Assembly (NCBI GenBank): GCA_964594065.1
Contig: CAZQKX010000010.1
Span: forward strand, 1-64,000
Length of the DNA stretch: 64,000 nt
Direction of reading: 5' to 3'
DNA from: 4572-13 sp964594065
GTDB lineage: Bacteria > Planctomycetota > Phycisphaerae > Sedimentisphaerales > Anaerohalosphaeraceae
Part shown: positions 26,606-35,171 of the stretch, piece by piece
Position numbering within the stretch: position 1 is the first letter of the stretch
Layout: each line of letters begins with the position of its first letter
The notes under the pieces: generated by a model
What the model saw: only the letters and a program-made list of their open reading frames with translations
The model's database searches: none
Told to the model about the DNA's origin: nothing
Program-made: the position numbers and the translations under genes

Positions 26606-27616
26606 ATGACAAAAAGACAGGTAATTAAGCAAGTTCTGGATGGAAACAAACCGCCCTATGTGCCATGGTCATGTTCCCTGACGCTGGAATCAGCAGAAAA
26701 ACTTTCGGACCATTACGGAGGCGATGACCTGGATGGGTGCTTGCAAAACCATTTCCTTTGCCTTGGCGATGAGATTGGATTTTTTGAGGATATTGGCGAT
26801 GACCGCTTCAAGGATGTTTTCGGTGTCGTCTGGAACAGGGAGGTTGATAAGGACATCGGGATCGTTGAAGGCTGTGTCCTCAGTAAACCGACATTGTCCG
26901 GCTATACGGTCCCGGATCCTGTAGCGGATAGATTTTTTAGTGATATTGAAGGCAGGATCGCCCAGTCCCCGGATTTATTCAGAATCTTTACAATTGGGTT
27001 TTCATTATATGAGCGTGCATGGACACTTCGCGGAATGGAAAATCTGATGATGGATTTCTTTGAAAACCCGGATTTTGTTCGTCAAGTGCTCCGCGCTATT
27101 GCTGATTATAATATTGCCCAGATCAACGAAGCAGCCAAGTATGATATTGATGCGATTCGTTTTGGTGATGATTGGGGGCAGCAGACAGGTCTTCAGATGG
27201 GCCCTGCCTTGTGGAACGAGTTCATCCGGCCTGAACTTGAACGTATGTATGGTGCCGTTAAAGATGCCGGAAAATATGTTCTTATCCATTCATGCGGAAA
27301 GGTTGATGAACTTTTTGATGATCTGATCGAGATCGGTTTAGATTGTTTCAATCCATTTCAGCCGGAAGTGATGGATGTTTACGAACTGATTAAAAAGTAT
27401 CAGGGCAGGCTTGCTTTTCATGGAGGCCTTTCGACCCAAAAGACACTGCCGTATGGTACGGTCGAAGACGTAAAAAATGAGACGCGACGGCTGCTTGAGG
27501 CCGGCAAAAATGGCGGATATATTTTCTCACCTGCACATGCTATCGAGGGCGATGTGCCGCTTGAAAATATGCTTGCATTTCTTGAAGAACTGCACTCACA
27601 AGAGGGATACGAATGA
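26606..27616 (+). CDS. Uroporphyrinogen decarboxylase-like (MtaA/CmuA-type) protein
   Basis: I chose the ATG at 26606; the frame opens further upstream at 26519 but those 29 residues look unlike the family and overlap the probable promoter. The 336-aa protein carries the HxC motif (LIHSCGK) that binds zinc in corrinoid/CoM methyltransferases, followed by DCFNPFQPEV and the final SPAHAIEGDVPLENM. These features place it nearer to MtaA/CmuA methyltransferases than to heme UroD. It diverges from the SGNH hydrolase and shares the 21-bp repeat operator. No corrinoid protein is adjacent, so the methyl acceptor, if any, is unknown. Confidence 0.87.
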   Translation: MTKRQVIKQVLDGNKPPYVPWSCSLTLESAEKLSDHYGGDDLDGCLQNHFLCLGDEIGFFEDIGDDRFKDVFGVVWNREVDKDIGIVEGCVLSKPTLSGYTVPDPVADRFFSDIEGRIAQSPDLFRIFTIGFSLYERAWTLRGMENLMMDFFENPDFVRQVLRAIADYNIAQINEAAKYDIDAIRFGDDWGQQTGLQMGPALWNEFIRPELERMYGAVKDAGKYVLIHSCGKVDELFDDLIEIGLDCFNPFQPEVMDVYELIKKYQGRLAFHGGLSTQKTLPYGTVEDVKNETRRLLEAGKNGGYIFSPAHAIEGDVPLENMLAFLEELHSQEGYE

Positions 27617-27663
27617 GGGAGGAAAAATACAACATTACAGAATGTAATATTATATGCAATTAG

Positions 27664-28953
27664 TTAGACATTGGCCCGAAGCAAAACTTTGTTGGCGCCG
27701 GTGACAATGAGTATTTTTTCCTGCGGATTTTTCGCCAGCCAACCGTCTACGACAGACTGCGGATCAGCACACGGGGTCATGTGGATTTTTTCGATCTCGG
27801 AATCTTCAATCTCAGAGTAAAGCCATAATCGTTTCAGTCGCCGGATCAATTTCGCGAATCGCCACGGCTTGTGGCTGAACAACCGGTATGCCCTCCTGTC
27901 GGATTCATCGATTTCATCCAGCGGACGAACCAGCTTATCATAAAACTGTTCGGCCGTGTGCGGGCTGCCCACACCTTTCGGACAGGCTGACAAAAACAAG
28001 ATCTCGCCGCCGTCACAGACTGCGCTTGCGGTCAGTTCCAGCGCCCGCTGAGCGATATACAGGTCGACATCATTCGGTAAACCACCGGGCGATACAATCA
28101 TTTTGTCAATCCGCCCTACCGAAAAACAGTTTAAACTGTCGGCTTTTAAAAACGCCTGCGCAGTGACCTGCTGAACCCGGCCAAACTCTGCCCAGTGGAC
28201 CTGACCGCCCGTGCTTCGTGTTACCATCGCCCAGACGGGACGGTCAGCGACGATTGCCGTCATTGCCTCCAGTTGATCCTGTGCCAGCGGATTATCTCGA
28301 CGCGCCGCATCAGGATGCCACGGATGAACACCCGCACAAGAGGCCGGATCCATCGTCCAGCTATGATTTTGCTCAACCGTTTCAAACGCGCACAGGCCCG
28401 GCACAAAATTCTTGATCGGGTTTGAATAACCCGCAAAATAATGATGCTTTACATCAGAAAGAACCACGAAAACCGTCGGCTCCTGCAAACGGACATTATA
28501 ATGTATCTCCGTCCCCCGCGCCGTTGAGGCAAGCGGAACAAAATCGGCCTGTCGGCAATCATGCACGACGATCTCGAAATTATCAATCCCTGAGTTCGTT
28601 GACTCGGCAGCAACCAGTTCGCGAATATGCTGATTCTCGGGTGTGTCGGGATTATGCGTGCCGGTACAGACAAAGAAGAGTACTTTTTCAGCATCTTTCA
28701 TCAACGGTAATAACTGGCCCAGCAAGACATCCAGTGAAAGGTCCCGGGTTCCGTCCGGCAGCAAAACACCGACAGTCTGCCGGTTGACCTGCTCGGAAAA
28801 ATCGCCGGCAGCACTCTTGATGGCGCGGGCGACAATGTGTGCATCGGTTTTGCGCGAGATATCTGAATGTTTCGGGACGATCACCTCGGCAATATTGCCC
28901 TGTGGGATTTCAAGCCTTATCTGCCCATGGCCGTAATGAAGTAAAATTTTCAT
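27664..28953 (-). CDS. LarA-like nickel-pincer racemase/epimerase (DUF2088 domain)
   Basis: The ATG at 28953 has GAGAAG upstream and lies 20 bp after the mraY stop; a longer reading would overlap mraY by 124 bp and look unlike the family. The 430-aa product shows LarA hallmarks: VLLPDGTRDL, the His in CTGTHNPDTPENQ, and HHYFAGYSNPIKNFVPG, in which the Lys corresponds to the one that holds the nickel-pincer nucleotide in lactate racemase (usual form SGGRK). It would interconvert alpha-hydroxy acid stereoisomers such as D- and L-lactate; other LarA homologues act on different acids. No cofactor genes (larB/C/E) are nearby. It is apparently the last gene of the murE-murF-mraY operon. Confidence 0.82.
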   Translation of the reverse strand: MKILLHYGHGQIRLEIPQGNIAEVIVPKHSDISRKTDAHIVARAIKSAAGDFSEQVNRQTVGVLLPDGTRDLSLDVLLGQLLPLMKDAEKVLFFVCTGTHNPDTPENQHIRELVAAESTNSGIDNFEIVVHDCRQADFVPLASTARGTEIHYNVRLQEPTVFVVLSDVKHHYFAGYSNPIKNFVPGLCAFETVEQNHSWTMDPASCAGVHPWHPDAARRDNPLAQDQLEAMTAIVADRPVWAMVTRSTGGQVHWAEFGRVQQVTAQAFLKADSLNCFSVGRIDKMIVSPGGLPNDVDLYIAQRALELTASAVCDGGEILFLSACPKGVGSPHTAEQFYDKLVRPLDEIDESDRRAYRLFSHKPWRFAKLIRRLKRLWLYSEIEDSEIEKIHMTPCADPQSVVDGWLAKNPQEKILIVTGANKVLLRANV

Positions 28954-28973
28954 TGTCCCGTCGCTTCTCACAA

Positions 28974-30113
28974 CTAACGAATCTTCAGGGTTGCCAATGC
29001 GATAACGGCAAATGCGATCGCCAGCAACCAGAACCTGACTACCACCTGCGGCTCTGACCAGCCGGCCAGATGAAAATGATGATGGATGGGTGCACAACGG
29101 AAAATACGTTTGCCGCCGGAATATTTAAAATACCCAACCTGCAGAACAACGCTCAGCAACTCCATCATAAACACACCGCCAATAACAAACAGAAGGATCT
29201 CATTGCGCGTTACGATCGCGCCGTATCCCATCGCCGCCCCCAGCGGCAGCGATCCCACATCACCCATGAAAACCTGCGCGGGGTGACAATTGTACCAGAG
29301 GAATCCAAGGATCGCTCCAGTGATCGATGCGTAAAAAATGCACAACTCCCCCGAATCAGGGATATGCGGCAGCAATAGATAACTGGCCCACGTGGATTCC
29401 ACACTGCGGGACATTTTTTCAGAAGCAATGTAGCACAGCACCACCAGTACCGTCGACATGATCCCCAGACAGCCCGATGCCAAACCGTCCATCCCATCGG
29501 TCAGGTTAACCGCGTTACTGGTGCCGGAGATATACAACACCGACAGCACCACAAATACCCAGGTCGCCAGCGGAATACCATGCTTATAAAACGGCAGCCA
29601 GAACATCTGGGCATCCTGGATGTTCTTAAAATCCGAGTACAGAAAATACGCGATCAGCATCGCCCCGCCAAACTGAAAAAGAAGCTTTTCCCATGCCTTC
29701 AGGCCGTCACGACTGCGGTGACGGATCTTACCGGTCAGTTTGAGCCAGTCATCGACGGCGCCGATACCGCCGAACCATATAATGATAAAGATGGCTTTTT
29801 GGACAAATGCAACATTCAGCCTCGCCCAGAGAAACGTTCCCGCCAGTACTGCTGCTAAAATAATCAAACCGCCCATCGTCGGCGTATTGGCACGTTCACG
29901 CATCAACTCATTCAAGGCAGCATGATGGAACTCCGGCCGGTCACCGATCTTCATCCGCATGAGCCAGCGAATCACTTTGGGAGCCAACAAAAACGCAACC
30001 AGTAAACTCGTCAGAGCCGCCAGTACCGCTCGAAACAATACATCCTCATACGCATAAAAACCCACCTTATACGTAAAATCTTCTTTTAGCCAATATAACA
30101 GATGATAAATCAA
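28974..30113 (-). CDS. mraY: Phospho-N-acetylmuramoyl-pentapeptide transferase MraY
   Basis: The 379-aa membrane protein has about ten hydrophobic segments. The catalytic blocks are NTPTMGG, DDWLK, NAVNLTDGMDGLASG, FMGDVGSLPLGA and PIHHHFHLAGW. It transfers the UDP-MurNAc-pentapeptide sugar to undecaprenyl phosphate, making lipid I at the inner face of the membrane. Its start lies 13 bp after the murF stop. MurE, MurF and MraY in this order match the classic dcw cluster; murD, ftsW, murG and later genes are not next to it here. Confidence 0.97.
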   Translation of the reverse strand: MIYHLLYWLKEDFTYKVGFYAYEDVLFRAVLAALTSLLVAFLLAPKVIRWLMRMKIGDRPEFHHAALNELMRERANTPTMGGLIILAAVLAGTFLWARLNVAFVQKAIFIIIWFGGIGAVDDWLKLTGKIRHRSRDGLKAWEKLLFQFGGAMLIAYFLYSDFKNIQDAQMFWLPFYKHGIPLATWVFVVLSVLYISGTSNAVNLTDGMDGLASGCLGIMSTVLVVLCYIASEKMSRSVESTWASYLLLPHIPDSGELCIFYASITGAILGFLWYNCHPAQVFMGDVGSLPLGAAMGYGAIVTRNEILLFVIGGVFMMELLSVVLQVGYFKYSGGKRIFRCAPIHHHFHLAGWSEPQVVVRFWLLAIAFAVIALATLKIR

Positions 30114-30126
30114 TGTTTACTCCACA

Positions 30127-31551
30127 CTATTGCTTGATCGGCCCTGTTTTGGGCAGAAACTTCTGCGAGCCAGATAACTGGCGCAATCGTTGAACCGCTT
30201 TTTCCAATCCCACTGCACGTGAGCCTTTGACCAGTATTATATCGTCAGGCTGAATGTATTTATGCAGATTATCACACAATTGGTCCACATTTTCAAATAC
30301 CTGAGCCTGCACAGTTGACAAATCCCCAACTGCCCCTCCGGCCATATCAGCCGCAAACCGACCGACACATAACAGAACCTGTACTCCTTCGGCAGCAGCC
30401 TTTTGGCCCAACTCAATATGAAGCCCCTGGGATTGCCCACCCAACTCATACATATCACCGGCGATGAAAACCAATCGTCGTTTTTCCTGATTACTAAATG
30501 TCTTTAAACATTCAAGCGCATTGGCCATCGAAGCGGGATTGGCATTATAGCAGTCATTCAAAACCGTCAAGGCACTCAACTCTTGAACCTCTAATCGCAT
30601 CGAAACCGGCATTAATCTCCCTGTAATCCCCACAAAGTCCGATAACAAAACCTTAATATCTTTACAAACTGACCAAACGGTCAGAATATTCATTAGGTTT
30701 GCTTTTCCTGCAAGCGGCACCTTGACAAACTGGTCATCAATCAATAAAGAACCCCCGCTGCCCTGTGTTTGAAATTTGGTTCCGATAACATCACAACGAT
30801 CCAGCGTTCCAAACAGAACCGTTTTAACATCGAATCTCGTTTTGACATAATCTACCAACTCCGGCTGATCGCCATTGATATACAACGTCCCATCTCCGGA
30901 AAGCCCTTCGGCAATCGAAGCCTTTTCTTTCAGTACATTTTCCAGTGTTCCAAATCCTTCAAGATGCGCAGGACCTATAAATGTTACCACAGCAATATCC
31001 GGTTTTGACATTTTCGTCAGCTCCGAAATTTCGCCGGGATGATTTGAGCCCAATTCCAGCAAAAGGATCTCATCGTCAGCTTCCGCCGAAAGAATCGCTA
31101 AGGGCACGCCAATGTGATTATTAAAACTTTTGGGTGCCTGTCTGCACCGATAAAAACCGCTCAATACCTGGTGCATAATCTGCCGGACGGTTGTTTTTCC
31201 CGCCGAACCGGTAATCGCGATCACCTTGGCACTGATTTGTTGACGGTACCAGGCCGCCAGTTTCCCCAATGCCTCGATGCTGTTGTCAACAACGATGATC
31301 GCTGCTCTTGAATCATCCGGCAACTGGACCGGATGCTCTGCAATCACGCCAACTGCCCCCTTTTCAACCGCCGACAATACAAATTCGTGTCCGTCAAACG
31401 TCTCCCCCCGCAGCGCTACAAATAATTGATGATCATCGGCCATACGTGAATCGATCGTCACCGCCTTTACCTGGGCAGATAGGTCAGCGCATTGGTTTTG
31501 AATGCGTCCTCCAACAATCTGAACGATTTGTTTGATCGTTACCGGTTTCAT
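30127..31551 (-). CDS. murF: UDP-MurNAc-tripeptide:D-Ala-D-Ala ligase MurF
   Basis: The 474-aa cytosolic ligase has the Mur P-loop ITGSAGKTT, NNHIGVPLA and LNDCYNANPASM blocks. It adds the terminal dipeptide (D-Ala-D-Ala, or D-Ala-D-Lac in some bacteria) to the peptidoglycan precursor. Its ATG overlaps the murE stop by four bases, indicating translational coupling. A LarA-like racemase is in the same operon, which makes the identity of the terminal residue worth checking. Confidence 0.96.
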   Translation of the reverse strand: MKPVTIKQIVQIVGGRIQNQCADLSAQVKAVTIDSRMADDHQLFVALRGETFDGHEFVLSAVEKGAVGVIAEHPVQLPDDSRAAIIVVDNSIEALGKLAAWYRQQISAKVIAITGSAGKTTVRQIMHQVLSGFYRCRQAPKSFNNHIGVPLAILSAEADDEILLLELGSNHPGEISELTKMSKPDIAVVTFIGPAHLEGFGTLENVLKEKASIAEGLSGDGTLYINGDQPELVDYVKTRFDVKTVLFGTLDRCDVIGTKFQTQGSGGSLLIDDQFVKVPLAGKANLMNILTVWSVCKDIKVLLSDFVGITGRLMPVSMRLEVQELSALTVLNDCYNANPASMANALECLKTFSNQEKRRLVFIAGDMYELGGQSQGLHIELGQKAAAEGVQVLLCVGRFAADMAGGAVGDLSTVQAQVFENVDQLCDNLHKYIQPDDIILVKGSRAVGLEKAVQRLRQLSGSQKFLPKTGPIKQ

Positions 31552-33029
31552 GAAAAGTCCTGTTGCCGCAATACGTTCATCGCCTCTTCAACATCGCTGA
31601 AGTGACGCTTTTCTTTACCGATTATCTGATAATCCTCATGCCCCTTACCTGCCAGCAGCACAATATCGTCCGGCCGAGCCTGCTCGATCGCAAAGCGTAT
31701 CGCCTTGGCGCGATCCGGCTCAACAAAAAGTGTCTGCCCTTTTTTAATCAAAGAAAATCCCTGTATAATGTCATCGATAATCGTCTGCGCATCTTCGGTT
31801 CGCGGGTTGTCATTAGTAACGATCACCACATCGGCCAACGATTCAGCTACCTGTGCCATACGGGGGCGTTTGGTTTTATCACGATCACCACCGCAGCCAA
31901 ACAGGACGATCAGGCGGCCTTCGCATAACGGCCTCAGCGTCGTCAGCACATTCTTTAACGCATCATCCGTGTGTGCATAGTCAACAAAAACCTGCGGGCC
32001 GCGATAGTTGGAGCCTTCATGTCGCACCGGCTGCAATCGTCCGGGAACCAATTTCAGAGAACACAACCCCTCCGCAACATCCTGCAGGCTAAATCCAGCT
32101 GCCAGGCAAATTCCCGCCGCCGCCAGGCAATTACTGATATTGTGTTTTCCCGGGAGCGTTGTTTTAACCTGCTCAAGATAATGACTGAATTCGATATCAA
32201 ATACACTGCCTTCGGCATTCATCTCATGAATAACTGCTTTGATATCGACATTGCGTTCGATCCCATACCAGAGAAGACGTGTACGCGATTCGATAAGTTC
32301 ACCGATAATATGAGCCTCATCCGATTCGGCATTCAGAATGGCCAGACCATGCGGAGGAAGATCATGAAACAACCTGCTCTTGGCTTCAAGATAATCGTCG
32401 GCTGTTTTATGATAGTCCAGATGATCCCCGGTCAGATTGGTAAATGCCGCAGCGGTAAACGAGATCCCCGCCAGGCGCTTTTGACTGAGGGCATGGCTGC
32501 TGGCTTCAATGATCATATATTCGCAACCGCTGTCAACCATCTCTTTGGCGGCCCGCGCAACCGTTACCGCATCCGGTGTCGTCAGAGGCGCAGGCGCTTT
32601 CTGAGAACCCGTGCTGTACTCGATCGTACCGATCAGTCCGCAGCAACTCCGGGCCTGCTCAATAATAGAGCGTACCATATAAGCAACTGTCGTTTTGCCA
32701 TTGGTGCCGGTGACCGCTAAATTCGTCAGGTGACTATTGGGGTTGCCGTATGACGCCTGCGCCAGCAGTCCCAATGCCCTGGCAGAGTCCTCTACAAGAA
32801 TACCATCGACTCCTTCAACAGGTCGCTCAATAACTAAATAAGCGGCACCGTTAGCTTGCGCCTGATCCAGATAATTATGTCCGTCAACCTGCGTTCCCGC
32901 CACCGCGACGAAGACATCCCCGGGTTGAACCTGTCGGGAATCCGCACAGACCCGAAAACTGCCGGACTGTACCAATGCCAGTAACTGTGTAAATGTCATT
33001 GAATCTGTTCCATCATCTGTGTTTTCCAT
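31548..33029 (-). CDS. murE: UDP-MurNAc-L-Ala-D-Glu:meso-diaminopimelate ligase MurE
   Basis: The Mur ligase P-loop VTGTNGKTTV, the SSHAL block and the carboxyl-terminal GKGHEDYQ are present. The DNPRTED motif is the one found in meso-diaminopimelate-specific MurE; lysine-adding enzymes differ at this place. The peptide cross-link residue is therefore probably meso-DAP. Starts at 33029 and 32999 are both possible, each with a GGAA upstream; the long in-frame extension to 33110 is less likely. The stop overlaps murF by four bases. Confidence 0.95.
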   Translation of the reverse strand: MENTDDGTDSMTFTQLLALVQSGSFRVCADSRQVQPGDVFVAVAGTQVDGHNYLDQAQANGAAYLVIERPVEGVDGILVEDSARALGLLAQASYGNPNSHLTNLAVTGTNGKTTVAYMVRSIIEQARSCCGLIGTIEYSTGSQKAPAPLTTPDAVTVARAAKEMVDSGCEYMIIEASSHALSQKRLAGISFTAAAFTNLTGDHLDYHKTADDYLEAKSRLFHDLPPHGLAILNAESDEAHIIGELIESRTRLLWYGIERNVDIKAVIHEMNAEGSVFDIEFSHYLEQVKTTLPGKHNISNCLAAAGICLAAGFSLQDVAEGLCSLKLVPGRLQPVRHEGSNYRGPQVFVDYAHTDDALKNVLTTLRPLCEGRLIVLFGCGGDRDKTKRPRMAQVAESLADVVIVTNDNPRTEDAQTIIDDIIQGFSLIKKGQTLFVEPDRAKAIRFAIEQARPDDIVLLAGKGHEDYQIIGKEKRHFSDVEEAMNVLRQQDFS

Positions 33030-33176
33030 CTTGTTTTCCGAAAAGTTTATTGTATCGCACAAAATGGCGTTCTGCAATTGAAGTTTTCCTGTGTCCATAA
33101 AAACAAACACCGAAATCCCCTAAAAAACAATGGCATTGCAGGCCCGATATAGAGCTTTCGGTTTTTTGTCTTTTGG

Positions 33177-33204
33177 TTGTATTTCTCGTTTACTTTGGTA
33201 AAAT
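33177..33204 (+). promoter_or_regulatory. Possible sigma-70 promoter of transglutaminase-like gene
   Basis: TTGTAT (33177-33182) and TAAAAT (33199-33204) stand 16 bp apart, 63 bp ahead of the start codon. A TATAAT on the opposite strand (33215-33220) could serve murE. Both are unproven. Confidence 0.3.
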
Positions 33205-33267
33205 AGCCAAAATTATTATATACAATACCCAAACAGCCTAAGCGCTTTTTATAGTACAGGAGTTTTA

Positions 33268-34791
33268 ATGAGCAATAAATCTTCATTTAACTATATATGT
33301 ATCATAGTGTTATCTCTTCTTGGTCCACTGCTGCAAGCCGGCGAAACAGAGACGGAATATATGGCCATCATGTTGGAAGACCATAAAATCGGCCACCTCA
33401 TTCAATCCCGAAGCGTCGAAGGCAGCACCGTCGTTACCAATGAAGATTTTTCCATGACACTGGGCCGCGGCGGGCAAAAAGTCACGGTCCATTCCAAAGA
33501 AACACACATCGAAACCACCGAAGGGAAACCGGTTTCTTTCGAGATAAGTATGAAAGCCAGCGGTATTGAGCAAAAAACATCCGGCACCATTCAGGGTGAC
33601 AAGATACATCTGACCCGGCAATTCATGGGAAACAGTCAAAACACGGTTCTGGACTGGCCAACAGGAACATTAATGCCTGAAGGGATACGATTACTGCAAA
33701 AAGAAAAGGGCATTGCCCCTGGCTGTCAATATGAAGTGGTAACATTTTCAACAATCGATTCGTTCGAGCCCCTCAGAATAAAATTTATTGTACGGGATAA
33801 GAAGAAAATCGATGTAAGAGGAAAAACGCTTGAATTAACGGAAATCAAAAAAATCTCATCTATAAAGGGGCAAGAAACAACAGAAACTCACTACGTAGAC
33901 GACGATCTGAAAAGCCTGAAGATCATTGCCCCGGTGATGGGCAAGACACTGGTATTTGTAGCCTGCGATAAAAGTTTCGCCATGCGGAATGATGATGTTG
34001 TTGATTTTTTGGAAAAATTCAGCATTGCCAGCCCAACCAAGCTTACAAATTTAGACACGATCGACTCCATCGTTTATGAGATCATTCCCAATACGGACAA
34101 ACAATTTGATCTGCCAAACTCTTCTCATCAAACAATTCAACAGGACAACGGACGCTTTCAGGTCACCGTAAAGCAACTGACGCCACCCGAAAATATCATT
34201 TTTCCCTATGGCGGTAAGGATCCCAATATCCTGAAAGCAACCGAAGCGACAGAATACCTTCAGTCTGACTACAAAGAGATCATTGATCTGGCCAACGCGG
34301 CTGTCGTTGGAACAACGGACGCCGCCATCGCCGCCCAGAAGATTATATCTTTTGTCGCCGGCTACATTCAGAAAAGAGACCTATCCGTCGGCTATGCTTC
34401 CGCCGCCGAGGTTGCCCAAAGTCGTCAGGGCGACTGCAGTGAACATGCGTTATTAACAGCAGCCATGTGCCGGGCGGTTGGTATCCCCGCGCGCATCGTC
34501 AGCGGCGTTCTTTACGTTGACTCGCCCATCAACCAGAAAAGCATTTTCGGCGGCCACATGTGGGTTGAAGTTTATCTGGACGGCCAATGGTTCGGATTAG
34601 ACGCGACTCGTGCCAACCAAAACAGCCTCGGCTTTGGATTCGGACCGGACCATATTGCATTGGCTCATGGAAACGGTTCCCCGACCGATTTTTTCAGTCT
34701 GGCCAATACTCTGGGATGCTTTAAAATCGAGGCAATGACAATCCACAGAGCCGAAACAAAAAAACAGGAAAACCTGAAACCATCAAAATAA
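33268..34791 (+). CDS. Secreted transglutaminase-like protein
   Basis: The 507-aa protein has an N-terminal signal peptide and an ACAGGAG ribosome site. The C-terminal third contains a transglutaminase-like (papain-fold) domain with the full triad: Cys390 in GDCSEHAL, His430 in GGHMWVEV and Asp445 in LDAT. The N-terminal 280 residues are beta-rich and occur in other bacterial proteins of this kind. The domain may act as a protease, amidase or crosslinking enzyme in the periplasm; the substrate is unknown. It diverges from the mur operon. Confidence 0.85.
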   Translation: MSNKSSFNYICIIVLSLLGPLLQAGETETEYMAIMLEDHKIGHLIQSRSVEGSTVVTNEDFSMTLGRGGQKVTVHSKETHIETTEGKPVSFEISMKASGIEQKTSGTIQGDKIHLTRQFMGNSQNTVLDWPTGTLMPEGIRLLQKEKGIAPGCQYEVVTFSTIDSFEPLRIKFIVRDKKKIDVRGKTLELTEIKKISSIKGQETTETHYVDDDLKSLKIIAPVMGKTLVFVACDKSFAMRNDDVVDFLEKFSIASPTKLTNLDTIDSIVYEIIPNTDKQFDLPNSSHQTIQQDNGRFQVTVKQLTPPENIIFPYGGKDPNILKATEATEYLQSDYKEIIDLANAAVVGTTDAAIAAQKIISFVAGYIQKRDLSVGYASAAEVAQSRQGDCSEHALLTAAMCRAVGIPARIVSGVLYVDSPINQKSIFGGHMWVEVYLDGQWFGLDATRANQNSLGFGFGPDHIALAHGNGSPTDFFSLANTLGCFKIEAMTIHRAETKKQENLKPSK

Positions 34792-34858
34792 TTATCAGGT
34801 AAAAACCGCTCAACATCTAACATAAACGCTTTGTTATGATTATAACAGGAGAGACATC

Positions 34859-35053
34859 ATGGGTATATGTAATCCGGAAAATCACGAAAAACATCTTTGC
34901 CGCATTTACGGCGAGGGCCTGCATCAAACAAAACCTGACCAGTACGCCCATTTGGTCAAAGATCCTCAGTATGTGTGTAAAAGTTGCGGACGAGTTGCAC
35001 ATAGTAAGGAAAATCTGTGTGTTCCGATCCTGCTTGGCACCTGGGAAGAATAG
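34859..35053 (+). CDS. Small Cys/His-rich protein, likely zinc-binding
   Basis: The 64-aa product has an excellent AGGAGAG ribosome site six bases before the ATG. It has Cys4, His9, His12 and Cys14, then a CxxC at 40-43 (VCKSCGRVAH), and Cys54. This looks like a zinc ribbon or a pair of small metal sites. The conservation-like spacing, strong ribosome site and coding-like composition argue it is real. I do not recognise a named family. The sigma factor gene starts 119 bp later. Confidence 0.72.
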   Translation: MGICNPENHEKHLCRIYGEGLHQTKPDQYAHLVKDPQYVCKSCGRVAHSKENLCVPILLGTWEE

Positions 35054-35171
35054 AAGCCGCGTTTCTGCTGCCATAGGATGTTTTCTGTAATATATAATAT
35101 TTTTGGTTTTTCTGTAACATTCCCGCTTAAAACGCGTCACGTAGTGAAGAGAACAGAAAGAATCACCTGAA

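Noticed and set aside
28954..29097. Longer start for the LarA-like gene at 29097
   Set aside because: It would overlap mraY by 124 bp, and the extra 48 residues do not look like the family, while the ATG at 28953 has a ribosome site.
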